Origin: Podocnemis expansa
Lineage: Eukaryota > Chordata > Testudines > Podocnemididae
Direction of reading: 5' to 3'
Assembly: GCA_007922195.1 (NCBI GenBank)
Contig: ML681996.1
Span: 19,914,073-19,978,072, forward strand
Length of the DNA stretch: 64,000 nucleotides
How positions within the stretch are numbered: the stretch's first letter is position 1; the number at the start of each line of letters is the position of its first letter. A program made the position numbers and the translations under genes. Positions 46,176-59,152 of this stretch are shown here, one piece after another. Under the pieces are notes generated by a model. The model was given only the letters and a program-made list of their open reading frames with translations. It searched no databases and was not told where the DNA came from.

Positions 46176-46628
46176 CAGGGGTGGCTAAACTTATAGAACT
46201 CAAGAGCTACACATGTTGATTATTAAACCTTCAAGAACCGCACTGAGGCTTATAGCCATATGCTTTTAGCTACTCCAAAATTACTAGGTTTAGAATTCAT
46301 TGCATACTTTAATTTTATCGTAAAAAGAGGACAAATATCGATCCTACTAATGTCAGATTCTAATAATTACATAAGGTTATTATGAAAATTAGGCCTATAC
46401 AGTAAAAACTTAGCTGCTGCATGATGTAGAGGACAGCAGGCTAGTGACGAGTTTTTTAAAATCCTGACCATGCCACACTTTTCCCCACTGTCTCTCCCCC
46501 CACCCCCATCCCTGAACTCCTAGGCTGGGGCCGCTTTCCTAAATTGATTTGCTGACATTCTTCCAGGAGCCACAATTTTTCATTCAAGAGCCACAAGTGG
46601 CTCCCACGCTGCAGTTTGGTCACGCCTC
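46176..46628. mobile_element. hAT element family A, internally deleted copy
   Basis: It starts CAGGGGTGGCTAAACTTATAG and ends CAGTTTGGTCACGCCTC, giving hAT-type inverted ends, with a perfect 8-bp duplication CTATAGTC at 46168-46175 and 46629-46636. The left part is the reverse complement of the right part of the copy ending at 42192. It is 453 bp against about 1.1 kb for the other copy, so it has an internal deletion. Confidence 0.88.
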
Positions 46629-46636
46629 CTATAGTC

Positions 46637-47885
46637 TGTTAATGAAAAAGCAAACAAACCAACCAGCACCCTTGTGATACAAAACCATTTCTAAGAGAAA
46701 CTGAATGATAGCAAATTATAGGCAAATTACAAAGCTGCCTAGGGTAGCAGATGCTATCTGTGGTGGTCAGGCCAAACCAGAGCAGTGCTTAGATCTAACA
46801 TGCCATATCACAGTATCCCTAACTCAAATTTGGCTCAGCTGGGAAAAACCTGAGTGGCACTTCAACCTGTTACCCATTTCCCCCAATTCTCTCATAACCA
46901 CCAAACCATTAGAACTGAGACCTGCCAAAAAGTCTGATGGGGCTAGGGAATGATGCCCTCAGTGAAAATGGAGGAGCACTCTGAAATTTTGCCTCAGGTA
47001 GCAGATTATTCTGAGAGACCTCAGCAGCTATGAATATTAAACAAACAAACAAATATATAAATAAGATCAGAGCTTACACTAGTACAAATTCAGGAGGAAG
47101 TGAATCATGCTGTCCTTCAGTATTAATTTTCTGTATGGAATCAAAGAATTATCTGAAATGTTGATGAGATTAAATCTGATTGCATTACAGAATTTGGTAT
47201 GACTCAAACATATGGGTTATTGCACTGGAGTGAAATACAGGAAACACAATTCTGGAGCAACTTTGAGATTCTTTGTTTCCATAACTATACAGATGATAAC
47301 TGAGGACCAGATCTGCTTGTCCCATAGGTTTTTAAAAGAGAAGCTAAGTGAAGGTCAACTCAGTGGAGATATTGGACATTTTTTATGCAAAAAAAGTGGG
47401 GTTTTTTTGTTTTTTTGTTTTTTTTCAAAATATGGCCTTTTGAAAGAGAAAAGACATTTTGAAACTTCCCCTTCTTTTCAAAATGTTTTACAACATTTGT
47501 AATGAAACTTGCATGGGGTAGTGCTATTTTCCTGACATCCTTCAGTCAAAGGAAGAAAAGACAAAACTCATCATTGTGGGTTCTTCCATCCAGGCTTATC
47601 AGGCAGTTGCCTAGGGCTGCAAAATGTTATGATCAGAAAAATGTATAGTGACTGTTTATTGCATGAATGGTTATGCAGTAAGGAATGCTGGCATTTTCCA
47701 GTGTGTCTTGAGCAACAAATGCCCCAGGGGGAAATGTGGAAATAATGAGTCTGATTTGCCAGTGCCCTGCAGAGAAGGCAGTCCTTTACAACTCAGCAAA
47801 GTTGATATAGAATGCTACCCAATCAGAAAGGTGCACATACATGGCACAGGTACAAATGACTATACAAAGTACAAGACAGTGGAGA
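46637..47885. other. unassigned intergenic DNA
   Basis: No gene or known repeat is seen. A CAAA-type stretch is at 47040-47055 and a T-rich stretch at 47400-47425. Confidence 0.4.
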
Positions 47886-48119
47886 ATGGTGGGTTACTTA
47901 ACAGTAACCATCCTTCTTTGAGATGGGCTGCTCGGATTCAATCAATATTAGGTGTCTACGTGCCACAATGCATGATTGGCTGGAACTTCTTTTAGCCTTA
48001 GCCTGTCAGGACAGGGCTGGTAGCCACTGCCCCCTGGCCATACATATGGCCCCAGTCCTGCTCCTTCCCAGTTCCCATTAATTAGTAACTCTGAGTAGTG
48101 GGGATGGTGGGAGGAGACT

Positions 48120-48215
48120 GAATGAATCCGAGCAGCCCATCTTGAAGAAGGACAGTTACGGGTAAGTAACCCACCGTTCTTCGAGTGCTGATTGGATACA
48201 TTCAGTATTAGGTGA
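48120..48215 (-). repeat. DIRS internal complementary region (copy C)
   Basis: ACGGGTAAGTAACCCACC (right-end complement) is joined to GTTCTTCGAGTGCTG (left-end sequence), the same junction structure as at 40478-40565 and 8380-8480. Confidence 0.7.
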
Positions 48216-50538
48216 CTGATAGCCATACTGTGGAAGGTGGGTGGAGTTAGAACTTTATCTGCCGTCAGCACAGCTACCCACAAACAGCACAGCCCCCAAA
48301 ACTGGGTGAAGAAGCAGTGGGCCACCAGGCAAACGCCTACGGACACACCACCAACTGCAAGATCCTCAGGAGGAGGCATGCATGAAAGTGCCAAGCGATC
48401 ATTTGCCATTCTGTCAGGAAACTATAACCCCAAGAGGGGCAGTCCCTGGTTCGCTGTCAGGGAATTTGCTATATCATAATAGCAAAGAACATCCTTGTGA
48501 CCCGCAAGTCCGTTTAAGTGTAGGAGGGTTGCCCCTTCCTAGAGGAATCGACTCCTGAGAAAGGCAGTCGTGATCCAGGGCAACAGATTCCCATAGCTGC
48601 AGGTGAAGGGCAAGGGTGAAATAATTGCTGCCCTTGCCATCTCAACCCCAAAAGGGAAAGGTGAATTGGGTTAAATTACTAACCAAGACTGAGGCGGAGA
48701 CACATAGCCCCTTGGTCAAAGGGGAGATAGGCAAGAGGCCTTTCCCCATTGGCATACTGGCAGGAAATCACATGGGTAGGATAGATCAGGGGCACCCTAA
48801 ACTGAGGCTTCCCAGGTCTATATAGAAGAAGGGTAATGAGGAAGGAGTGGGTGGGGACTCCTACCCCTCCATCCATTGACACATGGGAATGGAGGACCTG
48901 GAGGGAGGGCCCTGGAATAAGGCCTAGATGCTTGGTAAACCCATCTCTGGGCCCGGAAACATCAGAGACACTCCTTCAGGGAGGTGGTCATAAAGAGAGA
49001 AGTGGACTTATCAGAAGGGCCCTTCTTTAGAGGTAACCCTTAAGCAGGTTATTGTAGTAAAAAAAGAGGGCCTTAGGTACACCCATCCTAGTATCAGGAG
49101 AGAAACTAGGAGAAAAATGATTGAATTCCCCATGTTAGGTTGTCCCAAACTAAAAAGGGGGGAATGATCTGAGGTAGGGGTGGTGAAAACATCATGGGGT
49201 TCTTGGGGGGAGGGGGGGCTTACGCAACTTCAGCACTTGTTGTGCATTTCTATCCCCTGCCACTGTACTCTACTCTCCCAGTACACGGACTCGTGTAGGG
49301 AGAGGTGTGCCATCTGTATCTGACCATCTCTGTAGATGGGTCAGGTCCACCTCAAGAGTCATGCCTCCAACTCCAGAATCAGAGTGTTTGGAGAGGGCAC
49401 GTGGCTTGGAAGGTATTTTCATCTCTCACTTCTATGGAGAGGCAGTCAACCTTCATAACATAGCTAGATGACTCTTTCTAGTGGCAGGTGCAGGTGTTGG
49501 GTCCCGGCTACAAAGGGCCAACTATGAGGGATCTTGCATAGGTCCTGATGAGGAGAAAGGGTGACACCTTAGGCAAGACACAAATTGGACTGGTCTGTAA
49601 TGCCTGCTTTAAGGGAAGGAGTGTTATTGGTGCGTCACCCCACGTATTGGAAGGGTTAAGGCTTGGGCAGGTCCTGGGTGGGAGGAGGGAAGAGGGAAGG
49701 ATCCTGGGAAGAGGAGGAAAGCATAAGGCAACCCTTCCTTAGGGAAGGCAAGAGAGAACTGCTGTGTCCTTTAAAGAACACCGAGGGGCAAGAGGGAATG
49801 TTATGAAAACATCACCCATAAGGCATCAGGCTTTCCAGTCTATTAAGGTCTGTAAGTTTCCCTGGTCCAGAGTTCTGCAGGGGAACTACCCTGAGCTGAC
49901 AACCACAGCTTCTCAAATGGCTCACTCAGGTCTATGAATACCAATGGTGGTAAGGAATTCTATCCCCTACTATTTCCCTTCATAGCAGTTCTAGGGAGGA
50001 GAGGGGTGCAATAGAAAGGTCAAGACAGCTCCTAGACAGCTGTCTAGGGTTTTCAGGGGAAAGCAAACCTTGCCTGGTACAGAGAGGCACCACAGCAGAG
50101 GAGGTTCCAGTCAACAGCTAAACTGAGGTCTGCCTGTGGGCAGAAGAACCAGTGTGAAGTGGTGAAGGTCCTTGGGGAGGAGAGGTAGGGGCTGAAAAGG
50201 CAAGAACCCCTACAGTGAGACTCAAGGATCTCCCAGGCAAAAGCCTAATATGAGTCTGGAGATCATGGCCCCAATATTAAGGGGGCACTACGTGGGGGGG
50301 GGGCAAGGCAGGAGGAGATAGAGGGCAAAGGGGCATGAGCTTGCCCTCTTACCCATCACCTAGGGGGTGGGGTGCATCATTCCACAATAGTTTCCCTCTG
50401 ATCCATTGCAGGCTGACACGGATGAGGAGCGCTCTTGGGATAGCGACATGGGAGCATACCCTTTCAGTATGCCTGACTGGGAAGGAGCTGGCCGAGGTGT
50501 AGGCATCCTGCCCTTGACCCAGAGGACTATAGGGCTGC

Positions 50539-50561
50539 TTTTTTTTTTTTTTTTTTTTTTT
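50539..50561. repeat. poly-T run (23 nt)
   Basis: A homopolymer inside DIRS copy C. A second run of about 15 T is at 51409-51423. Both are poly-A on the element's sense strand. They may come from Lys codon slippage in gag or from insertion tails. Confidence 0.9.
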
Positions 50562-50799
50562 GCAGGGCATGATGTGCCCGCTTTATGCACCTCTATGACC
50601 TCTGGGTTTCCACCGAGGCTCCAAGGGCATATGCATCTGGAAGCAAGTGCAGGTGAGGAGAATTCTCTGGTGACCAGGCCCTTACTTGACCCAAAGCATA
50701 TTGGAAGGGAAGAGGGAGGCGCATTGTTACTGGGAAGGAGGAATAGGTGTCCTGAGGCTGATTGTGAGGGGGTGTTTAGCAAAAGCATTTAGGGTTCTG

Positions 50800-52560
50800 C
50801 TCTGACATTCAAGGGTTCTCACGGAGGGAGAAGCGACCCTCTTGGAGTTGATCACTTATAATGAGGCAAGAAGACCATCCTCCTTTGGTCCAACAGTCCC
50901 TAAAAGATAGCCATTTTGTTTGTGTATGTGGGGAATACAACAAGGACCCCTCCCCCATGCACTGACGGGGTCGTGGTAGACTGGGGATGTTGAGGCGCCT
51001 GGGGAGTAAGCATACCCAGGGCTCTGAGTGCTGACCTCTGGACACAGTCGCCATGGATCATGGAGTCAGTGGACAGGTAAAGAGACAGAGACTGCCCCTC
51101 TAAAGGGAAGCCTAATATGGCCTACCTTAAGTCCTGGGAGAGGTCAAGATCCTGAAGCCAGGCTGCTCATCACATAACCACGGCCTCAGCAATGCCATGG
51201 CTGGCCGTGTTGGAGGCATCGAAAGCCACTGTAAAGGCATGGTGAGATGCCAAGGCACCTTCCTTGACAAAGGCATTCAAATTCTCCAAGGATTCTTGTA
51301 GGAGGAGGCTGCTGAAACTCCTCACATCATCTCAGAGGTCTAGGGAATCTTTTAACCAAGGCCTGATGGCCAGGATCCTTCAGCTGAAAAGCTGAAAACT
51401 GAGTAGGCTTTTTTTTTTTTTTTGGCCAGGAGGTCAACCCTTCTGGGACTTCTAGAGAACCCTGCATGAATCAGTGGGCTTGGCCAGCGTGTCCCAGCAA
51501 TGTCAAGGGCACAAGTATGGGGGAAAGGAGGAATCATAATGGCAGCTGCAGAGGTTTGAACGTGAGGTCAAATAAGGGGTTCTGGTCTCCCTCAAGGAAT
51601 GTGACACTGACCCAGGCAGGCGCTGGCCTGGTGAAGGTGTTCAAGTGTGGTAGGGTCTTCTCTGTAAGACCTTGGTCCCTGTTTGTGGCTGCAGTTGGGA
51701 GAAGGGACAACCCCGGTACTGGGGTGCCCTAACCAGGGCCATGGAACCAAGTAGGGATTCCTCTTGCGGGCCCTCAACAGGAAGTAGCTGGTTTCGAGTG
51801 CAGTGACAAGAAAAAACAGTGCTGCAGACCCTTCAGTAAGGGGCCGGGCCTGAGGAATGCATGCTCAGATCTCTTGCGGTGCCAAGGCAAAGTTGTTGGA
51901 GCTGTAGGTACTGGAGCCCGTAGTCTTGCAGTGGTGTGGGCCAAGTAGTAAGCAGCTCCCCCGGGTGCTAGGTAAAGTGGAGGAAGGAAGAAGATGGGCT
52001 TACCATTTGTTTTGGCAGCCTGCAGTGTATTCAGAGGCCAGAGGGCTTCTGTCACTTTAAAGGCCTCCAGTGTGCTTGGCACTGTGATAGGCTTCAGGCG
52101 CTCACCCCAAAGGGGAGTGCCAGACACGGCGCTGGCACTTTGGTGCTGGAGTTGCGCTTACCTGGGCTCTGCTAGGGAGCAGTGTCGAGAGATCCCTGGT
52201 GCCGACTGGCCAGTGGAACTGTTGCCAAGGCATGGAGCTCGTACCAATCGTGGATCTTAATTCAACACTGGAAAGCAATACCAAGAGGGTTCCTGTGCCG
52301 ACTGAGCACAGGGTGCCAGGTTAGAGGCCAATCACAGCTGTATTCATAGCTGGAGAGCAGCGCCAAGATGGCTCCGGTTCTGACCAAGCACATGGTGCTG
52401 AGTTAGAGGCCGATTGCGGCTGTATTCATAGCCAGAGAGTGGCACTGAGGGGCTCTGGTGCCAACTGAGCACATGGTGCCGGTTCCAGTCACGGCTTTTC
52501 TTCAGAGCTGGAGATCGGTGAGTGGTGCCGGCGAATTCCCGGTGTCAACTGCGGGGCCCG
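50800..52560 (-). pseudogene. DIRS Gag remnant (copy C)
   Basis: The minus-strand translation near 51230-51050 contains DASNTASHGIAEAVV, AAWLQDLDLSQDL, ILGFPLEGQSL and STDSMIHGDCVQRSALRALG, aligning with VDTATRTMASAVIM, SAWLQGSGLS, IQDLPFEGPGLF and YGMKDSRATL of the complete copy. Upstream (52260-52520) is an 82-bp tandem repeat in the linker region. Many stops and frame breaks are present. Confidence 0.65.
52269..52515. repeat. 82-bp tandem repeat in DIRS gag linker
   Basis: Three units start GGAAAGCAATACC, GGAGAGCAGCGCC and AGAGAGTGGCACTG, each continuing to TGTGCCGACTGAGCACA-like and GCTGTATTCATAGC-like blocks. They fall where Gag has its Val/Pro-rich linker. Confidence 0.65.
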
Positions 52561-52992
52561 TTCCTGGGCGTGTTATGCAGCCTTCACTCCCTGCCAAGTC
52601 CTTTGTTTAAGGCCTACAAATAGATCATAATACACCCAGTGAAGCTCACACGGGCATTAAGAAACCCTCCCATCGTGTTAGGGTTTCTGTTGGAAGGACA
52701 TGGTAGGAGCGCTGGTGAAGTCCGCAAACAGATCTTCTAGTGAAAATCCGCATAAAACAGAGCAGAAAGACAGGCCCTTGCATAAAGCAAGAACAGGCTG
52801 TTCTGTAACTGTTGCTGAGGGTGGAAAAAAGGAACTGGGGAGGAGCAGGGCTGGGGCCATATATATGGCCAGGGGGCGGTGGCTACCAGCCCTGTCCTGA
52901 CAGGCTAAAGCTAAAAGAAGTTCCAGCCAATCATGCACTGTGGCACATAGACACCTAATACTGAATGTATCTAAGCAGCGCTCAAAGAAGAA

Positions 52993-55976
52993 TCAGACTA
53001 ATTATGTTTGGGGACAAACTTTTGGAAAGGAATTTGACAGTCTGTGCTTCTTAGTCCAGAACTATTTTGAAGAACCATAGAAAAAAGTATTTTTTATTCT
53101 TTTGAGAAATAAACAGGCAGACTTCTTTGTCGTAATACCTTACTTTTCATTGTTCCATTGGGATGTACAGACTGTGTATTGCAGAGGGAAGGGTATTTGG
53201 TCACCACAAATATAGTTTAATAAAATCTGTGTACAACTTTCCCTGGCTTATTTTCATAATTATTATCAAGAGATTGTTAGTCTGCCACAGGGGATTTTAT
53301 ACTTGATACCCTGAAGCTGTAGGCAGAGCTTTTGTTTATGAAAGCCACATGGCAATAGTTTGTTTCTTCAACTGCTGCATCTATTTATCTGTAATACATT
53401 TGATGACAAGGAGGTGATCCATCTTCATTTGTTGTTCATCAGCATGTAGAAACACACCTCTGTGATCTAGGGTACTTACATGTGATGTATGTTTCCTAAA
53501 TCTCAACCTCTTCAGCCAAAATGTGTGAAAGTACCTGAAAAAAAAGAAGTATAACAGTGGGACTACTGCTAACTAGGTATAATTGATTTGTACACACCTC
53601 ACCCATCTGTTAACATTTCAGTGCAAAAAAATACATTTATAGCGTCAATGTCAGTATTTTGATACAGAAATTTGAAACCATTAATTTGGCTGTGATTCCT
53701 GACACTGCCTAAGAGACTTGACTTTCTTGTTCAGATTAATGAGAATTTGGCATCCAAATCCCCTGAGCATCTAAAAATCTCACCTTTCAGCTCCTGTGAA
53801 CCTTCTGGGAAATGATATGGGCTTTGTCATTGTAAAGCTCAGAAGGAGTAGCAGTATGTGTAAACGTTCAACTTCTGGCTGCAAATGTCTCATATAATCT
53901 GTAAAAATGTGTTAAGAATGCATTGTAATGGGGGGGAAATCAAGAAAAGTTAACATTTCTGAGATATTAGATATGCTTGTTAGCAATATTTAGAATTATT
54001 CTGACAGCTTTCATTACAGTTCCTTCTCCCATTATTTTTTAAAAATATTTCTCCTCTAAAGAAATGCACTCAGCTATGTTATAATTAACTTGGCTGCCAA
54101 AAGATATTACATATCATCAGATACACACCGGCCTAAGGTAGTCAAAGAGTGGCAGTAGTATTGTTCAGTATTTAATCAGGTCAAAGCAGTAGCAACTTTA
54201 ATTATAGTTATTGTCAAGACACTGTTTAATGCCTTTAACAATAAACCTTGTCATATGTCAGGTCCTCCATCTTTTCTTTCATCCTCGTATAGGGAGGGGG
54301 AATATTTAATTTCAAATTGGCAAGCACATTCCTATAAATAATTATAGGCACAGTACCACTTGCATTTTAGACAGTCTAAATATTAACATATCAGTAGAGA
54401 ATGGGCAAACAGGTCTAGGGAAAAAAAATGTATCTGAGACAAACAGTAATAAACCAGGGCTAAACAACAGGGCCTAAAAGCTTGGTTTAAACAAACAACA
54501 AAAGATCTTTCCCTCCCAGTCAGTACAACTTTTCAATGTAAATTAAATTACACACCCTATGCTACATTTTAAGAATAATAAAGTAGCAATATCAAGCAAT
54601 CAGAAGTTAATAAATGCCAGAATTAGGTTGCCTGTGCAACCTTCTTGTGCATGCACGTTCAGTCTTTGATTACTTGATCACATTTTTTTCTCCAAACAAC
54701 CCATCTCATGCCTAGCTTTTTTGAAAAATTGAAGGAGAAACAACAATAAATAATGAGAATAATAATAAATAACAGCATATGGCATACTATTGACCCCCAT
54801 GTGGGTCACCAGCAGGGCTGGAACCTATAAAACCACAGTACAGACTTCTTCCACTTAAAATAACAACATAACTGATAGAAGATGACAACCTATCACTGCT
54901 GTGTGTATGCCACTGAAGGGGAATGAGACAAACACCTGAACTGCATTTCACAGATATTTGCTGACAGCTGACAAATGCTGAGAACTAGAAATCTTGCGTT
55001 TAATTCTGGGTTCTGGTAGGGTATATGCCTATTGGCCAGAAACCTTTCTACCTCTGTCTCCTTTAGTCTGTTCTTGTCCCAATCAAAATCTAATTTTTCC
55101 TCAGCTCATCATGACACTCTTCCCTGACCTAGTAACTTATGCTCTTCCTAGCCTCTGCATCCAGCTAATCCCAGTTCATACACACACACGCTTAGCCCCA
55201 GGCGCTTTCTCCAAGTCCCCATCCATTTTGTACTGCTCTTTTCAGTTCCAGTCTCTTTGTCCAGACAGTTACAGGCTATCCCTTTGAACTTTACCCCAAG
55301 TTCATTATGCAATGTCAGGGCCCCCTCCAGTTGTTTGTGCACCCTTACTCACTCACTCACATATTAAGTAGCAGTTGTTGACCCCCATGCCCTAGCAAAT
55401 CCATGCCCAGTTTGTCCATCCTGCAGTGCAGCTTTCTTCCCCGCATAACCCTGCTTCCTGGGCTCCAGCAGTGGGAATCCTGAGAGCATGAGAGTCACTC
55501 TGCTTTCAGTTCCTGGGGCTGGTGCTACAGCAGCTTGCGGCAGGTAAGAACTGAAACTGCAGGCAAAGCCCTGTTCAGGCTTGATAGCCCTTGGCTAGAG
55601 CATATATAGTCACTCTTGTGGGATGGCCCATGCACAGCCCCATCAGCACTAAGAGTTTCGAGTGAGCTCAGAATGTTTGGTATGGCTACTACCAGTATCT
55701 TCAAAGAATTTAGAGGCCACATTCTGGTAAAAATCTTATGTGCATGTGCCAGTTCAGATTTTTCAGAGGTTCTTAACCAGTCCAAAAGGGTGCAAATTTT
55801 CACAGGGAGACCAAAATGTTCATCCTTGACACCAGACCATGACCTACATATGCTGGAATTCCAGTGATGTGTGAGGAGATAGTTATGCCTTTAGTTAGCC
55901 AGATTTATAATGCAAAGGTTCAACAATTCATGTCCTTGATTTTGAAGATTATATGAGGGAAAATACCAGCCTATGA
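52993..55976. other. unassigned intergenic DNA
   Basis: No gene is supported and no repeat family is recognised. A 97-codon plus frame (54994-55287) overlaps a minus frame and has no recognisable domain. Confidence 0.4.
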
Positions 55977-55984
55977 CTCAAAAC

Positions 55985-56160
55985 AGTGGTTCTCGACCTT
56001 TTGCAGGTCACAGCACACTTGTTGGCACATTTTGACCCTACAGGACACACCAGCCCACACCTCATGATCAAATCCAGCCATTTCCCTGGCTCTTCGCAAC
56101 ACACTTACCACAGTGTGGCAACACAGTAATGTGTCTTAACACAGTGGATGAGAACCTCTG
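55985..56160. mobile_element. 176-bp hAT MITE
   Basis: The left end is CAGTGGTTCTCGACC. The right end reverse-complemented is CAGAGGTTCTCATCC. Termini of the CAGTGGTTCTC type are common in hAT MITEs of vertebrates. The flanks share CTCAA but do not give a clean 8-bp duplication. Confidence 0.75.
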
Positions 56161-59032
56161 GCTCAAGGGACCAAAAATATTGAGAGCAAGACGACTTCCA
56201 GTGGGTGTCACATTAAGATGCCAAGATCCAAGATTATTCCCCTCAAATTGTTGTGGAGACTGTGCATGCTTCTAAAACTTTCTCTGTTTACCACAAACTA
56301 GTTTGTAAATGAACATTGCCCACCTTATAAAAAAAAATGATGGGCCAACTGCACCCTTGTGTTAGGGGACCTTTATCTTCCTAGTAATTACCTTAGAAAG
56401 TTACTCAGTTGTTACTGATTCATGGTCAACCATAGTCAGTATGTTGTATGGTCCATAATTAACTTTAATGTCTTGCAGTAAAATCAATATTCTGGAAAGA
56501 TAACCTCAAACCACCTTTTGAATGGCTAAAGAAGCCTTTGATGTCCTGAACTGTGCTGTATTTCAGATACCAAATGCTTTCTCCCATGAGGAGGATATGA
56601 ACCCTGATTCCTAAATTCATTAAAGTGTTTGCTTCCCAGAGCCATTAAGTGAGAAGAAAGAAAATGTGAAATTATGCTGCCCCTTGCCAGCATCCTGACT
56701 GCTCTTTTCCATAGCACGGTTAAGGTTCCAGGGACACATGGCCTCACCAATCATGTCCCTTTTCTTTCTTATGAGTTTTTATTAGGTAGAGTCCTCTAGA
56801 GCATTTTACCTACAAGGGAGCACTTAAACAAAACCAAACCTGTCCTCTTCCAAGAAGGAGAAAAATCAGTACAAGTGGTGAGAGTGGGTCCCTACAACCC
56901 AAAAATGCAAGGAGATGTAAACTAGGCAAACCTCTCCTCCCACTCATTACCAGAAGAAGACAGGATTTCATATACACATGGGTCCATCAGATCCCTCTGT
57001 GTCTCAACAGCAACATTGGACGTCCTTGTCTGGCCTCAGGGGTCTTGATACTGTTAATATCCTGGATGGTGTGTCCTGATTTGGAGTGGGGGGGTTACAT
57101 AAATGACTAGATGTAGAAATTTGGGGCAATTCTGTTGTAATTTTACTCATTCATGACTTTTAGGTCACTGTAATTTACTTCAGTGATCAGTGTCACTGAA
57201 GCAACATATTTTATAATTAAACTTTTTTAATTAGCCAGTCATTTTGAATATTTCTTTCTTCAACTATGGACTAAAAGATGGTCAATGATGTCTTTTGCCT
57301 GATCGACAGAACAAAATAAAAGAGTACTGAACTGAAATTTTGCTATGGGAAATTCTCTCTCTTTCACTGTGACTCCAACTAGAGCCTAATATTAGAGATT
57401 CAAGGAGGGTGTGGTAATATTTCAGACCCGAAAAAAAGAGTTTGGTGCAGCTGAAAAACTGATCTCTTACACCAACAGAATGTGTTCCAATAAAAATTGA
57501 TTACCTCAGTCACCTTGTCTCTCTAATATACTAGTACTAACAAAGCTGCAATGATACCACAAAACAATCTAACTTGTTGTATTACATGAGTTCTGAAAAA
57601 AAATCCAGTAGTAGAATGAAGACTGATGGTTATTTATCAATCAAAAGCATAGTTTTACTACATAAAATACAAAATGCTAATTCTGGCATGAAGTTTAGTT
57701 GGTTATTTTTTTTTTTTTTTGATTTCCTTGGTGATCAGTTCCAGTGCCTTAGTTTTGAAGTTCTTAGAGAATTATAACAGAGGATTATGATGCAGCTCAC
57801 AGAACAACTGAAATAAATGTTTACAATAAATAACATTTATATAGCATCTTTCATCTTCATGGAATGCCCAGGATCAGAATAATGCCTTATTGTGTGTGAC
57901 TTCAATCATAATACATCCCTCCCACATACCTTCCCTAAGTGCTAATTAGCATTTGGCATGGTAGTGGACAGAAAATGGATCTTTTTATATTTAAATAAAT
58001 TAGCCATTATTTCTTCCTGAAGGAGCCCTATCATAGCAAAGATGTGACACCATTTCAACATATGGGGAGGCATACCAGAGCCATTTCTAGGAAATGCTAG
58101 TTAGGGTTGACAATTCAGAGTTGTTTGACAGTCTGGCAGGTATGTGGTAAGAAACAATCCCAGAATGTGTGTGATGTACATTCTGCCAAGAGATGGCCTT
58201 TGAAAAATCCATGCTTCTTCATTCATATTTGTATACAGACAAATACCAGACAGTTAAGGAGTAGTCAGCTTAGCACTGCTGGCAGGCAATGAATTAAAGT
58301 AGTTACAAACAGGAGGGAAAGCTCTCACTGCACCAGAAAAGAAGAGAGAGACCTCAGAGAGAATGCTCGCAAGCCAAAGCAAGGAGAGAAGAAAATGTTC
58401 TTCCCTTTGCTTTTGGCAGAGAAAAGAAAGCCAAACTTTTCTCCATATTCCTGTTTCTTTGATCTTTTCACATAGCCTTCCCCTTGCTGTCATTGACAAA
58501 CCATAGACATTCAAGCATCTGCTGCCTGTTGACCATTACAAAGAACATAAGCATTCCTCTCCTGATTCATGCTTGAATACAAGTCAGCAGTGAATGATTA
58601 TTTAGGTACCCATACTCAGATATCTTATTCAGTGATGTCTCACACATCCACAATGGCTTTATACACAGCACTGTTTGCTATCATTTTCTAATGTCACCTT
58701 GAGCGCTAACATTTTTATTGTTGTTTTTAATTAAATTGCATCCTGATGGTGTACACAAGAATAACATTTTCTAGATAGCCAGAGGAACAGTGCACAGTTG
58801 AGCACCAGGGATCCGACTGAAATCTTGAAGAGTACCATGCAGAGTCTGATACTTCAGCAATGCACAGTAAATAAGCTGCCATTACAAAAACAACAAAAAA
58901 CACAGACTTATTTTCCAGTTAATCATAAAATAGAAATTCTGGCAGTAGATCTAAAGTTAATTATCACATGTTTAATAGCGCTATCCTTTGGACAGTTTTA
59001 TCCTTCAAATATCCTGCTATGTCAACTTGCAA
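56161..59032. other. unassigned intergenic DNA
   Basis: I recognise no gene or repeat. A T-run is at 57706-57720. A minus frame of 86 codons at 58254-58514 has no recognisable domain. Confidence 0.4.
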
Positions 59033-59152
59033 ATAGTGTAGTGGCTAGCACCTCTGCTTAACATACAGAAGGTTCTGGGTTCAATTCCCTAGGGGTTGGA
59101 CTCAATGATCTCATGAGGTCCCTTACAGCCCTATGATTTGATTTGGATTGAT
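59033..59152 (+). mobile_element. tRNA-derived SINE with CR1-type tail
   Basis: The head has pol III promoter boxes: TAGTGTAGTGGCTAGCAC (A box, from 59034) and GGTTCTGGGTTCAATTCC (B box, 59071-59088). The tail GATCTCATGAGGTCCCTTACAG with CCCTATGATTTG resembles the 3' end of CR1 and ends in short ATTTG/ATTGA repeats. tRNA-derived SINEs that share a tail with CR1 are known in turtles, where they use CR1 reverse transcriptase. The copy is about 120 bp. Confidence 0.8.

Larger units (their letters stand above)
47886..52992 (-). mobile_element. DIRS element C, complete ends, gag-only content
   Basis: The minus-oriented element has its 3' end at 47886 (ATGGTGGGTTACTTAACAG) and its 5' end near 52992 (CGCTCAAAGAAGAA). 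It has terminal inverted repeats at about 47886-48120 and 52850-52992 and an internal complementary region at about 48120-48210. The length (5.1 kb) matches the complete copy at 35680, but I recognise only gag (about 50.8-52.7 kb). The 48.4-50.8 kb interior shows no RT or recombinase motifs. It is related to copy A and probably non-autonomous. Confidence 0.8.

Noticed and set aside
50360..50792. Opposed frames of 128-142 codons around the poly-T run
   Set aside because: The poly-Lys and poly-Phe tracts come from the homopolymer. The region is inside a decayed DIRS element.
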